A DNA stretch of 51,798 bases from Fibrobacter sp. (GTDB lineage: Bacteria > Fibrobacterota > Chitinivibrionia > Chitinivibrionales > Chitinispirillaceae), in assembly GCA_012523595.1 (NCBI GenBank), contig JAAYIG010000106.1:1-51798 (forward strand). Direction: 5' to 3'. Positions 17,894 through 26,770 of this stretch are shown in pieces. Each line of letters begins with the position of its first letter. The first letter of the stretch is position 1. Under the pieces are notes generated by a model. The model did not search any database and had not been told where the DNA came from. It was given only the letters and a program-made list of their open reading frames with translations. Both the position numbers and the translations under genes were made by a program.

Positions 17894-18651
17894 CCAGATT
17901 GTGTATCATGATCAGTACTGTCTTGCTCCTGTTACCAAGCACAGGGGAATCCGGAGGTTTGCCTTCAATATCTGTAAAAACTGTAAAGCCGTCCATAGTC
18001 AAAATATACCCTCATGATCCTTCAGCATTTACTCAGGGGTTGCTCTGGAGAGAGGGGAGACTTTATGAAAGTACGGGTCTGTACGGCCAGTCAAGCATAA
18101 GGATTCTGGATACTGTCGGAACTATTCTTAAGTCAAGAAAAGTTCCAGGCGCTTTTGCGGAAGGGTGTGCGTTTTTCGAGGATGTGCTCTACCAGTTGAC
18201 ATGGCGGGAACAGGTCTGCATCCTCTATGATCCCTCACTCCGGGTTGCCGGGAATCTTCCCTATACCGGGGAGGGGTGGGGTCTGACATCGGACTCCTCG
18301 CATCTTATAATGAGTAATGGCTCCGATACACTTTATTTCCGTAATCCTGATATGAGTATAGTCAGGAAAGTAGCTGTAAAGAAAGACGGGGTTCCGGTGA
18401 AGGATCTCAATGAGCTGGAGTATGTAACCGGGAAAGTACTGGCGAACGTCTGGCACAGCGATTTTATCTTCGAGATTTCTCCGTCTGACGGACAAGTTAC
18501 AAAACTAATCGACTGCAGAGAGCTTGTGGCTATAGAGAATCCTACCTCGGAGGAAAGTGTACTCAACGGGATAGCATTTGTTAAATCATCAGGGCTGTTC
18601 TATATCACAGGTAAGAACTGGAAAAAACTCTTCCTTGTGAAAATTCCCTGA
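17890..18651 (+). CDS. Glutaminyl-peptide cyclotransferase
   Basis: 253 residues with an N-terminal signal peptide. Family landmarks of the plant/bacterial-type glutamine cyclotransferase (five-bladed propeller) are visible: YPHDPSAFTQGLLW, LYESTGLYGQSSIR, FAEGCAFFEDVLYQLTW, GEGWGLTSD, DLNELEYV, VLANVWHSDFI and LNGIAF...FYITGKNW. It forms N-terminal pyroglutamate on exported proteins or peptides. It is coupled by ATGA to the preceding large exported protein, so they may act on the same envelope substrates. Confidence 0.9.
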   Translation: MTRLCIMISTVLLLLPSTGESGGLPSISVKTVKPSIVKIYPHDPSAFTQGLLWREGRLYESTGLYGQSSIRILDTVGTILKSRKVPGAFAEGCAFFEDVLYQLTWREQVCILYDPSLRVAGNLPYTGEGWGLTSDSSHLIMSNGSDTLYFRNPDMSIVRKVAVKKDGVPVKDLNELEYVTGKVLANVWHSDFIFEISPSDGQVTKLIDCRELVAIENPTSEESVLNGIAFVKSSGLFYITGKNWKKLFLVKIP

Positions 18652-18750
18652 TTGTCTGTTATTTACCCGATCAGGTCATCGAATCCTATGGAAAAACTTT
18701 CATCTTTGTTAAAGCCCTGAGAACCGATCCCCCTCCCCCAAAAAACACAG

Positions 18751-18780
18751 TTGACTTATTAAGAAAACAGGTATTATACT
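18751..18780 (+). promoter_or_regulatory. Sigma-70-type promoter of the decayed transporter
   Basis: TTGACT at 18751-18756 and TATACT at 18775-18780 are separated by 18 bases, lying about 58 bases before the pseudogene start. The promoter looks intact although the gene is destroyed. Confidence 0.5.
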
Positions 18781-18837
18781 TTTGTCTGTTAATCAACAAA
18801 TCCATAATCATTTTTTACAGAAAGAGTTTTATCTGCA

Positions 18838-19692
18838 TGGAAAAAACGAGACAGACAACCGGCTGGATAATTACGTGCAGCTCTTGGAATTAATCTTCTT
18901 CTTGGTCTGCTTTACGCCTGGAGCGTTTTCAAAAAAGCGCTGGTAACTGACTGGGGATGGTCAAATACAGTATCCTCTCTTCCTTATACTTTTTCAGCAG
19001 CCATATTCGCTTTTATGATGGTGTTTGCAGGGAGGGCTCAGGATAAATTTGGACCAAGAATTGTTGCCCTTTTCGGGGGTTTTATGTTTGGAGGGGGCCT
19101 TATACTTTCCGGGTTTGCTACCAATCCTGTAGCGATGGTGTTTACTTTTGGAGTAATGGGCGGAATCGGGCTGGGGTATTCAGCGGCAACACCCTGTGCT
19201 ATAAAATGGTTTGAGTCTTCAAAAAAAAGGCCTGATTTCAGGAATCGTTGTTTCAGGAGTCGGCCTGGCGCCAGTTATAATCGCTCCGCTGACAGCTTAT
19301 TTTCTGAAACTGTATGGAATTCAGAAGACTTTCTGACAAGGTTGGCCGCACAGTCGTGTTGTTAATCGTCTTTGTCATTCAAGCCATCAACATGTTCCTT
19401 TTCCCCTTCTATACCACAATTCCTTTACTTATAATCGGAGCTTCTGATGCAGGCCTGGCTTATGGTTCATTGTTTGCACTTTTCCCATCGATAACTGCCG
19501 ATTATTTCGGAGTGAAAAATCTTGGTGTAAACTATGGTCTGGTATTTACAGGATGGGGAATTGCAGGTATTGTGGGTACTCGGAGGTCTTGTTGTGGATA
19601 AGACCGGCTCATACAATTTCTCTTACCTGGTTGCAGGTGTATTGCTGATAGTTGCAACATTTCTTGTCAGATACATGAAATTTTCCAGATAA
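18838..19692 (+). pseudogene. MFS transporter (oxalate/formate antiporter-like), decayed
   Basis: Reading across frames gives a continuous OFA-type major facilitator: MEKTRQTTGWII, then INLLLGLLYAWSVFKKAL, WSNTVSSLPYTFSAAIFAFMM, RAQDKFGPRIVALFGG, GLGYSAATPCAIKWF, then GLISGIVVSGVGLAPVII, SDKVGRTVVLLIVFVIQ, ITADYFGVKNLGVNYGLVFTGWG and VDKTGSYNFSYLVAGVLL. Frame changes occur near 18876, in the A8 tract at 19221-19228, near 19330 and near 19578. At about 19330 the text jumps from the end of the first half to 'SDKVGR' of the second, so roughly 130 codons are missing. The remaining length equals about 285 codons against about 410 usual. Confidence 0.85.
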
Positions 19693-19710
19693 TCTGATTC
19701 TTGAAAACAG

Positions 19711-19747
19711 GCGGAAGTACTGCTCTATTTGTAAACAGTACTCCCGC
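19711..19747. terminator. Hairpin between the MFS pseudogene and hydE
   Basis: Arms gcggaagtactg (19711-19722) and cagtactcccgc (19736-19747) pair with one mismatch around a 13-base loop. The hairpin sits between two convergent genes. The T-run is poor on both sides (gttttc on the minus strand), so termination may be weak or bidirectional. Confidence 0.5.
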
Positions 19748-19771
19748 ATTAATTTTGAAAAGATCCAGAAA

Positions 19772-20887
19772 TTACTCCGAATGCACAGGACAAGTTCGTT
19801 TGCCGGCTCTCTTCATGAAATGGAGAGAATCGCCCCATGCGTGAAAAGAAGGAATGCGTCCCAGAGATTTAACTGATCCAAGAAATTTCTTCCATGAATC
19901 ACCATTATCCCGGTTCAGCCTCGATTTTCCTTTATAGAGATTATAATCGCAGCTTTTGCTGAGCGGGGTGTGGCATGGCATTACCACATTAGCCCCATGT
20001 GCAATACCCATCAGTCTGCCTTCAGGATGCAGGGTCTCAAGCGCAGTTGTCGATGCTATGTTGACAGCAGGGCAGATCAGACGGGTTACGGCTATCATAT
20101 TAAGTGATAAACGAAACAGGAACTCTTTTGTGAAGACATGGGTATTTGCAAGAGGTGTATCGGGTTGTACTATGTAAGGTCCCATTCCGATCATGTCAAC
20201 TTTTTCATCTCTGAAAAAAAGAATATCCCGGGCAAGCATTTCAAGAGTCTGACCCGGCAGGCCAATCATAACTCCGGTTCCCACCATGAATCCGATTTCC
20301 CGGAGTGAACGCAGGCACGAGAGGCGCTTCTCGAAAGATTGATCTACCGGATGGATTCTGGCGAACAGATCAGGATCACTTGTCTCGATCCGCAATAGAT
20401 ACCTGTGCGCCCCCGCTTTAAAAAAACGCTTGAGGTCTTTTTCAGACTGTTCACCAATACTTAAAGTAATTGCGAGTCCTTCGGGGAGCCGTTCAGAGCG
20501 TGAGAGCGTTTTGATAGCACAAATAAGATCTACGATGTAGTCGACAAACGCATCATCGGTGCGTTCGCCAGACTGCAGCACAATGCTCCCATAACCCATT
20601 TCTATACATTCCATGGCAGCCTGCAGCACTTCATCACGACTTAATGTGTACCGCCGGATATTTCTGTTACTCCTGCGGATTCCACAGTAGTAGCAGTCAA
20701 GACTGCATATATTTGACAGTTCGATCAGCCCGCGAAAATAAACGGCCGGGGAAACTGTTTTAAAAGTAACTTTTTCTGCCTGGAACCGAAGTGCCTCAAT
20801 ATCTTCATCGGTACTGCATGAGAGAATCCTGACTATTTGGTTGATACTCAGGTTTTCCTGTTCCAGCAGGGAGATAAAATTATCCAT
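19772..20887 (-). CDS. hydE: [FeFe]-hydrogenase maturase HydE (radical SAM)
   Basis: 371 residues. The radical-SAM motif CSLDCYYC lies near residue 63, followed by GIRRSNRNIRRY typical of HydE. Also seen are SIVLQSGERTDDAFVDYI, ITLSIGEQSE, YLLRIETSDPDLF and MIGLPGQTLEMLARDI. HydE helps to build the diiron subcluster and its dithiomethylamine bridge. Its ATG directly follows the hydF stop codon. It is the last gene of the hydrogenase transcription unit. Confidence 0.95.
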   Translation of the reverse strand: MDNFISLLEQENLSINQIVRILSCSTDEDIEALRFQAEKVTFKTVSPAVYFRGLIELSNICSLDCYYCGIRRSNRNIRRYTLSRDEVLQAAMECIEMGYGSIVLQSGERTDDAFVDYIVDLICAIKTLSRSERLPEGLAITLSIGEQSEKDLKRFFKAGAHRYLLRIETSDPDLFARIHPVDQSFEKRLSCLRSLREIGFMVGTGVMIGLPGQTLEMLARDILFFRDEKVDMIGMGPYIVQPDTPLANTHVFTKEFLFRLSLNMIAVTRLICPAVNIASTTALETLHPEGRLMGIAHGANVVMPCHTPLSKSCDYNLYKGKSRLNRDNGDSWKKFLGSVKSLGRIPSFHAWGDSLHFMKRAGKRTCPVHSE

Positions 20888-22117
20888 TCAGACCACCGGT
20901 TCTGTTGTGGTTGTCACCTGTGGAAACGGAGCAAGGGCTCGTTCCAGGATACCAAGTGACTTTGCAATTGCAAGGCCGTAGTTTGTGATTGGAACTTTTG
21001 CCCTCGAGCACTTTTCAATCCTGCTGAGCATGGTGCGTCGGTTCCACATGCAGGCTCCACAGTGTATGATCAGTTTGTATTTGCCGGGATCATCGGGAAA
21101 ATCATGCCCTCTTGTAAATGAAAAATCAAGATGGCCGCCAACCTTTTCTGTCAGCCATCTGGGGATTTTGACAGTTCCGATATCATCCTCTACAGGATGA
21201 TGTGAACAGGCTTCGGCTATAAGAATGCGGTCGCCGGGTCTGAGATTGTCAATTGCAGCCGCTCCGTTTGCCAGTGTCTGCAAATCACCCTGAAACCGGG
21301 CAAAGAGAATGGAAAACGAGGTCAGCGCTATATTTTTTGGAGTGATCTGTGCTACTTCTTTGAAAGCCTGGGAATCAGTTACCACAAGTTTGGGCTTTAA
21401 ACCCGGGTTGACCAGTATCTTTGGAAGATTGGAGATACCGGTTACAACAGAGATGCATTGATTATCCAGGAGATCCCTGATACTTTGTACCTGCGGCAGA
21501 ATCAGTCTGCCTTTAGGTGCTTCCTTGTCAATAGGTACCACCAGGACAGCGCACTCACCAGGGCCCACTAAATCGGCGAGAATCACAGGACGGTTTACAA
21601 AGTTATCGGGTGCTGATTCTATGATGGCATGACGCAGCTTGTCGATACCCTCTCCGGTTTGAGTGGAAACCGATACTGCAACACAGCCTTTTTTTTGCAG
21701 GAGATCGACAAGGTCAGGGTCGGGTGGAACCAGATCGGTTTTATTCAAAACCGTAATAACAGGGATTTTACGGCTGAGTATCTCATCCAGCAGTTTCTCC
21801 TCGAACTCATTCCACAGATTGCAGGAGACAACCAGTAATGCAAGGTCGGTGCGATCGATAACACTTCGTGTTTTTGCGATACGCTTTTGACCGAGGAGCC
21901 CTTCATCATCTATTCCTGCGGTGTCAATGAACTGAACCGGCCCGAGAGGAAGGAGTTCCATGGGCTTTTCAACAGGATCAGTTGTCGTTCCTGCTATATC
22001 AGAAACAATTGAGATGTTCTGACTGGTAACAGCATTGAGAATACTGGACTTCCCCGCATTTCTCCGCCCGAATAACCCAATGTGAAGTCTGAATGTTTTT
22101 GGCGATGTCTGGATCAT
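20888..22117 (-). CDS. hydF: [FeFe]-hydrogenase maturation GTPase/scaffold HydF
   Basis: About 409 residues from the ATG at 22117, chosen because AAAGGAG lies six bases upstream; a longer reading from 22156 would overlap hydG. The N-terminal GTPase has the P-loop GRRNAGKSS, switch DTAGID and NKTD. The C-terminal cluster-binding motif has EACSHHP and IIHCGACMWNRR, the CxH...CxxC arrangement of HydF. It is the scaffold on which the 2Fe subcluster is assembled before transfer to the hydrogenase. Confidence 0.95.
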   Translation of the reverse strand: MIQTSPKTFRLHIGLFGRRNAGKSSILNAVTSQNISIVSDIAGTTTDPVEKPMELLPLGPVQFIDTAGIDDEGLLGQKRIAKTRSVIDRTDLALLVVSCNLWNEFEEKLLDEILSRKIPVITVLNKTDLVPPDPDLVDLLQKKGCVAVSVSTQTGEGIDKLRHAIIESAPDNFVNRPVILADLVGPGECAVLVVPIDKEAPKGRLILPQVQSIRDLLDNQCISVVTGISNLPKILVNPGLKPKLVVTDSQAFKEVAQITPKNIALTSFSILFARFQGDLQTLANGAAAIDNLRPGDRILIAEACSHHPVEDDIGTVKIPRWLTEKVGGHLDFSFTRGHDFPDDPGKYKLIIHCGACMWNRRTMLSRIEKCSRAKVPITNYGLAIAKSLGILERALAPFPQVTTTTEPVV

Positions 22118-22142
22118 CAATTCTCCTTTAGTCAAACGATCA

Positions 22143-23540
22143 TCAGCAGTAAACATCCCGTTTCCCGGCCCGGACTGCTGCTGCCATTTTTAAAGCACGC
22201 TCTCGCGCCTTCGGCTCCATCGATTCACAAAACATATCTATCGCTTTCATGCCAATGGTGCGGGTATTTTCTGACGCGAAATCCTCCAGGTACTCCTGAA
22301 AGGTAGAGACTGCATTCGGATCACAATGCATCCGGATATCACCGGGTCTGGCCAGGTCCATGAAATCATTACCGGTACGTCCCAAACGGTAGCATCCTGT
22401 GCAGAACGAAGGAATGTAACCCATCTGTGAAATATCGGCGATTACCTCATCGAGTTCCCGGTGATCCGACAGACTGAACTGCGAATCAGCTTTTCCGGTT
22501 TCACAATGGCTGTATCCACCCGGATTCGTACAGCTCCCTGCCGATATCTGCGAAATGCCAAGTGCCAGTGAAGCATTTCTTATTTCCGGACTCTCTCTGG
22601 TCGACATGATAATTCCTGTATATGGTACTGCAAGCCGCAGGATTGCGACAATTTTCGTAAAGTCAATATTGGATACCTTGTACGGTGGATCTTTCGAAAG
22701 AGCAGATCCCGATGCCGGCTCAAGACGCGGAACGCTGATAGTATGCGGGCCAACGCCGAACTCCTGCTCAAGCGACCTGATATGCTGCATAAGAGCAAGC
22801 AGTTCAAATTTCCAGTCGTAAAGACCAAAGAGTGGTCCTATACCTACATCATCAATCCCAGCCTGCATCGCGCGTGCGGGTGCACCGAGCCGCCAGTCAT
22901 AATCGGCCTTTTTACCGGACAGGTGCATCGATTTGTAAGTCTGACGATGATAGGTCTCCTGAAAAATCTGATATGTCCCGATTCCTGTTTTTTTAAGTTC
23001 ACGAAACTGTTCAATCGAGAGAGGTGCAATATTTACATTTACGCGACGGATCTCTCCCTTGCCGGTTCTGGTCTTGTAAATTGTTTCTATTACATCGGTT
23101 ATATACTTCAGCTCTGTACTGCTGTCATTTTCTCCTGCCACAAGAAGAAGCCGTTTGTGTCCTTTGGCAGTCAGAATCTTCACTTCATCCGCGATTTCCT
23201 GAAGGGAAAGTTTTTTGCGGACAATTTCCCGGTTACCAGCTCTGAAACCGCAATAGAGGCACTCGTTTCTGCATATATTTGAGACATAAAGAGGTGCAAA
23301 CAGAACGATTCTTCTGCCGTAGATTTTATTCTTGACAGTTCGCGCAGCATCGAAGAGTTCTTCGAGCAGAGCTTTGTCCTGAACTCCTGCAAGAAGAGCC
23401 ATTTCGGAAGAATCGAGACCGCACAATTCCCTGCCGCGAGCGAGAATCTCACGGATATGCACCGGATCAGGTTCTGCGGTTTCAAGATGCATCCTGATTT
23501 CTTCTTCGTCTATTGTGCCTGTAAGCGGTCTGCTGTTCAT
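22143..23540 (-). CDS. hydG: [FeFe]-hydrogenase maturase HydG (tyrosine lyase)
   Basis: 465 residues, ThiH-like radical SAM. CRNECLYCGF near residue 91 binds the SAM cluster. The C-terminal CTGCYRLGRTG with a further cysteine 22 residues later (MHCDPNA) is the CX2CX22C auxiliary cluster on which Fe(CO)(CN) synthons form. It cleaves tyrosine to give CO and cyanide ligands. AAGGAG precedes the ATG. The gene begins about 50 bases after the phosphatase gene ends and is probably in the same operon. Confidence 0.96.
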   Translation of the reverse strand: MNSRPLTGTIDEEEIRMHLETAEPDPVHIREILARGRELCGLDSSEMALLAGVQDKALLEELFDAARTVKNKIYGRRIVLFAPLYVSNICRNECLYCGFRAGNREIVRKKLSLQEIADEVKILTAKGHKRLLLVAGENDSSTELKYITDVIETIYKTRTGKGEIRRVNVNIAPLSIEQFRELKKTGIGTYQIFQETYHRQTYKSMHLSGKKADYDWRLGAPARAMQAGIDDVGIGPLFGLYDWKFELLALMQHIRSLEQEFGVGPHTISVPRLEPASGSALSKDPPYKVSNIDFTKIVAILRLAVPYTGIIMSTRESPEIRNASLALGISQISAGSCTNPGGYSHCETGKADSQFSLSDHRELDEVIADISQMGYIPSFCTGCYRLGRTGNDFMDLARPGDIRMHCDPNAVSTFQEYLEDFASENTRTIGMKAIDMFCESMEPKARERALKMAAAVRAGKRDVYC

Positions 23541-23589
23541 TTTTAACTCCTTATATTTGGAAAAGCTTAATAGTCATGGTTTTTTGTAA

Positions 23590-24792
23590 TCAGATAAATC
23601 GAAGCCTGGTTTCTTTCATGTGGTCAATCTCCAGATAATGAACTATTTCACGCAGAATAGAGCGTCGTAAGGCGATTTCCTGCGGAAGAGACGGATCCTG
23701 ATAAGCGTCATTAATTCTTGTACCCGCAATAAATGTGATGATGTCGCTGTCAAGCATTCGTTCGACTATCTCTCTTACTGGAGATTTATCACACTCCTCC
23801 GGAGGTGTATAACTTTTCAGCAGGTCTGCCACACGTTGCAGGGTAATAATGCCCTCGGTCACCAGAGTAGCCCCTTCCATCGACGAGGTGGGTGGCACTG
23901 TGCTGAACGGCAGACCTGGTTCCAGACGTATTGTCTTACCCAGCTCTCGTGCAATGATTTTCGCTGTAGTCCCTCCGCAGATAATTTTTGGCCCGTTGTG
24001 TTTTTCAAAGGCAGCCGCCATTACAGGATCGTTTGCCGGATCGTAGGGCGGCCCACTGACAATCAGCAGTTCACGTGGCCGGCGATAATATATTACACCA
24101 CAGGAGATATCATCGAGTGCGGTACTGCGGTCAATCTGCATCGATCTTTCTACTAACTGTCGTGCGAGATCACGGGCACTGATCTCAGGCATGCTTTTTA
24201 TTGTCTCCTTTATATACTGCGCCACATTTGCTTCGCCCCAGCCGAGAGGGAAACGGTCCATTCCTATTCCAGACTGTGAAACACCATCAGAATAGCAAAC
24301 AATTCTGTCGTTTTGCTGCATAAGAAATGAACAGTAGTGAAGAACATAAGGACGTTTTCCTTTTGCTCTGCCCTGTATCCGTATGATATCCGGTTTATAA
24401 AGACTACCATCACGGATTATGCAGCAGGCTGGATTATCATATTCGATTATCCGCGCCATTCCTTTACCGTCAATGTCAATTATCGTAAATGTAGCATAGC
24501 TTATCTTGCGTTCCCGGCATACAGGCAGGGTATTCATTATAATCTCTGCAGATTTTCTGATATCACGATATCCTGCAGTGAAGTACGCCGCCATTGTCGA
24601 AGTGAGAGTAGAAAGTACACTTGCCTTCACTCCGCTTCCCAATCCGTCAGAAAGAACGCAGATCGATCTGTTCTCTTCTTTTACCCGTATCGATAAAAAG
24701 GTATCGCCGCAAACAACCTGCTTGTTTTTACGACGTTCAAAGTGTCCGACCTCCGCGACACATTCCAGAATGTCTTCTGTTATCCCGTTCAT
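23590..24792 (-). CDS. SpoIIE/PP2C-type serine phosphatase of the hydrogenase locus
   Basis: 400 residues. The N-terminal half is a PPM/SpoIIE phosphatase: GDTFLSI, ICVLSDGLGSGVKAS (metal-binding Asp in SDGxGxG), NDRIVCYSDGVSQSG and a late STALDDISCGVIYYR. The C-terminal 140 residues (RELLIVSGPPYDPAND, KIICGGTTAKIIARELGK) are a separate region seen in phosphatases next to sensory [FeFe] hydrogenases. The start overlaps the hydS stop by ATGA. No membrane segment is seen. It likely transmits the output of HydS by dephosphorylating an anti-sigma-antagonist-like or other phosphoprotein; none is encoded nearby. Confidence 0.85.
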   Translation of the reverse strand: MNGITEDILECVAEVGHFERRKNKQVVCGDTFLSIRVKEENRSICVLSDGLGSGVKASVLSTLTSTMAAYFTAGYRDIRKSAEIIMNTLPVCRERKISYATFTIIDIDGKGMARIIEYDNPACCIIRDGSLYKPDIIRIQGRAKGKRPYVLHYCSFLMQQNDRIVCYSDGVSQSGIGMDRFPLGWGEANVAQYIKETIKSMPEISARDLARQLVERSMQIDRSTALDDISCGVIYYRRPRELLIVSGPPYDPANDPVMAAAFEKHNGPKIICGGTTAKIIARELGKTIRLEPGLPFSTVPPTSSMEGATLVTEGIITLQRVADLLKSYTPPEECDKSPVREIVERMLDSDIITFIAGTRINDAYQDPSLPQEIALRRSILREIVHYLEIDHMKETRLRFI

Positions 24793-26510
24793 TTCTGATT
24801 TCCTGTATTACCGGCTTTGAAAGCGTCAATAATCTGCGTTAAGGTCATTTCTGTTTCGGCGGCATTCTCACCGAGGAGTCGGGCGATTTTTTGAACAGTA
24901 GTCAGGTTGCGTTTTATTACCTGGCGTGTACCTTTGATTATTTCCTCTTTTTTCATGGATGGTTTTGTGACATCATTGAGAATGCATCCTGCTATAAGCT
25001 GGGGCTCAATGACAAAAAGGGAACATCGCAGGATTTTAGCCCCAACCCGAACATCAAGATCTACAATTTCTGTTCCGGTTTCAAATACTCTCCTGAACAA
25101 ATGCGAAATAGGAAGTACTTTGTCTAAAACCGCTCCCTCCATGCCTTCCTTTACTTCGAATACCTGCTCAGCTTCCTTGCCGGCGATTCGTGCGAAATTG
25201 CGGTTGCTCTCAATTATACGCATGTTGTTGTCAACGATAACTACCGCAGACGGCATCGTCTTGACAAGCATATTTGCTTTTTTCTGTGCGAGCTGGCGCA
25301 TGTAAGTGATACACATGTCGGTTTCTGCGCGCCCGTTCAATATTGCCTTTGCAAGTTCTCTGCAGCTGTTGTAACCGCAGCCGCCGCAGTTAAGTTCGTC
25401 GACTTCACTGTTTTTTCCTGTTCGCTGAAGCACAGATCTGATCTGGTGTTCAGCGTAAACGGGCTGTTCAGGATTACAGGGAAGGAATTGACGATCAATT
25501 CTGATGGCTGGTTTGCGTGGAAATCCATTACTACGGGTTTGCGAAATGGTGTCCAGGACCCGGAGCCGCTTTACAACCGTAGCCATCTTGTCCCGTGTAC
25601 AGGGGCCGTTTATACAGCCGCCGGAGCAGGCAAGAGTTTCAAGAAACATTCCCCGGCCCGCCGGGATTTGGTTGAGTGTGTTCATAACAGAAATTATGGA
25701 ATCCATACCCGATAGGCTCACAAAGTGGTTATCAGTGACTGTACACTGATTTTTAATGCAGGCAATCATACCGCCGTCAATCGGGTACAGTCCTCCCTCA
25801 GCGGCGTATTCCGGAATAAAACCACCGCTGTTTCCTGGTTGGTCGATGTCAATTCCGCACTCTTCAAACCACTCGTGAATATCTGTGAAGGTCAATGCCG
25901 TGTGAAGCAGCCTGTTTGAGCGGTCAGATTCCAGTTTTTTGGCAATACATGGACCGACAAACACAATCTCTGTATCCTCTCCACATATTTTGCGCAGAAA
26001 AGCGCAATGCGCAAGCAGGGGCGAGGAGAGTGCAGTAAGGTTCTGAGAATATTCAGGATGGTATTTGCAGATATATTCCACAACAACCGGGCATGCACTA
26101 GAAATAAAGCACTTATCCGGATTTTCCGACAAGAGTGCCGCGACGTGTGCTGCGACTTCCTGTGCTCCCAGTGCTGTTTCAGAAACACCTGAAAACCCCA
26201 GCTTTTTAAAGGCCTTTGCCATTGCAGTACGGCTTAAACCTGGAAACTCGCTTACCCATGAGGGTGCAAGTGATACTATTACCCGTTTACCTGTGTTGAG
26301 AAGGTCAATTACACGCTGCCTGTCATTTCTGACCTGCTTGGCATTTGACGGACATACCTCAACACATGTTCCGCAGTAGATGCATGCCTCATCCATAACC
26401 GAAGCAACCCCCTGCTCGATTTTAATTGCCTTGACAGGACAGCTCCGGACACATTTGTAACAGTCTTGACACTCTGTCTGTCTGGTGAATATCGGCATGT
26501 ATTTGTTCAT
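24789..26510 (-). CDS. hydS: Putative sensory [FeFe] hydrogenase (group C, HydS-like) with PAS domain
   Basis: 573 residues from the ATG at 26510, which has GGAGAG upstream and overlaps the previous stop by ATGA. Domains: two [4Fe-4S] motifs (CQDCYKCVRSCP, CIYCGTCVEVCP; residues 14-53), an H-cluster domain (about 75-310), a C-G-G-C-G-type cluster motif (C375, C378, C383, C400), then a PAS domain (about 415-530) and a helical tail. The H-cluster ligands are C140, C188, C295 and C299. The residue before C140 is alanine (SSACP) where catalytic enzymes have the proton-relay cysteine (TSCCP), and the GGGQP loop is replaced by NGPC. That pattern fits a sensor of H2 or redox state rather than a turnover enzyme. 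Confidence 0.88.
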   Translation of the reverse strand: MNKYMPIFTRQTECQDCYKCVRSCPVKAIKIEQGVASVMDEACIYCGTCVEVCPSNAKQVRNDRQRVIDLLNTGKRVIVSLAPSWVSEFPGLSRTAMAKAFKKLGFSGVSETALGAQEVAAHVAALLSENPDKCFISSACPVVVEYICKYHPEYSQNLTALSSPLLAHCAFLRKICGEDTEIVFVGPCIAKKLESDRSNRLLHTALTFTDIHEWFEECGIDIDQPGNSGGFIPEYAAEGGLYPIDGGMIACIKNQCTVTDNHFVSLSGMDSIISVMNTLNQIPAGRGMFLETLACSGGCINGPCTRDKMATVVKRLRVLDTISQTRSNGFPRKPAIRIDRQFLPCNPEQPVYAEHQIRSVLQRTGKNSEVDELNCGGCGYNSCRELAKAILNGRAETDMCITYMRQLAQKKANMLVKTMPSAVVIVDNNMRIIESNRNFARIAGKEAEQVFEVKEGMEGAVLDKVLPISHLFRRVFETGTEIVDLDVRVGAKILRCSLFVIEPQLIAGCILNDVTKPSMKKEEIIKGTRQVIKRNLTTVQKIARLLGENAAETEMTLTQIIDAFKAGNTGNQK

Positions 26511-26770
26511 GTGATGCTCTCCTGGAGTTGACTCTTCAGCAATTCGACCGCATCGAGGGGTTTGACACCCGAATGGAGCTGAGACCCAATTGACACAACG
26601 GGGCCTTTGGAGCAGCGCCCCTCGCAAAGTGTCCCGCTGAGCTCAACCACTTTTTCCAGTTTGTTTTCCGATATAAAGGTGGTGAGGGCTTCGAGAATCT
26701 CCCGCCCTCCCCTGAGATAACAGGAACTTCCGAGGCACACTTTAACTGCAATATGCCTTTCAGAAATCAT
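26507..26770 (-). CDS. Stand-alone thioredoxin-like [2Fe-2S] ferredoxin
   Basis: 87 residues with two cysteine pairs, CLGSSC (12-17) and CEGRC (about 49-53), of the NuoE/TRX-like ferredoxin fold. It resembles the C-terminal domain of the adjacent HydA (VCLGTNCCLHG ... CFERCGESPVV), so it may have arisen by duplication of that domain. It overlaps both neighbours by ATGA. It probably carries electrons between the hydrogenase complex and the sensor, or serves as a subunit of either. Confidence 0.88.
   Translation of the reverse strand: MISERHIAVKVCLGSSCYLRGGREILEALTTFISENKLEKVVELSGTLCEGRCSKGPVVSIGSQLHSGVKPLDAVELLKSQLQESIT

Noticed and set aside
18838-19692. Separate small membrane-protein genes
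   Set aside because: The pieces are consecutive parts of one MFS transporter in shifted frames.
26511-26627. N-terminal extension of HydS
   Set aside because: It lies inside the ferredoxin gene in another frame and lacks resemblance; the ATG at 26510 has a ribosome-binding site.
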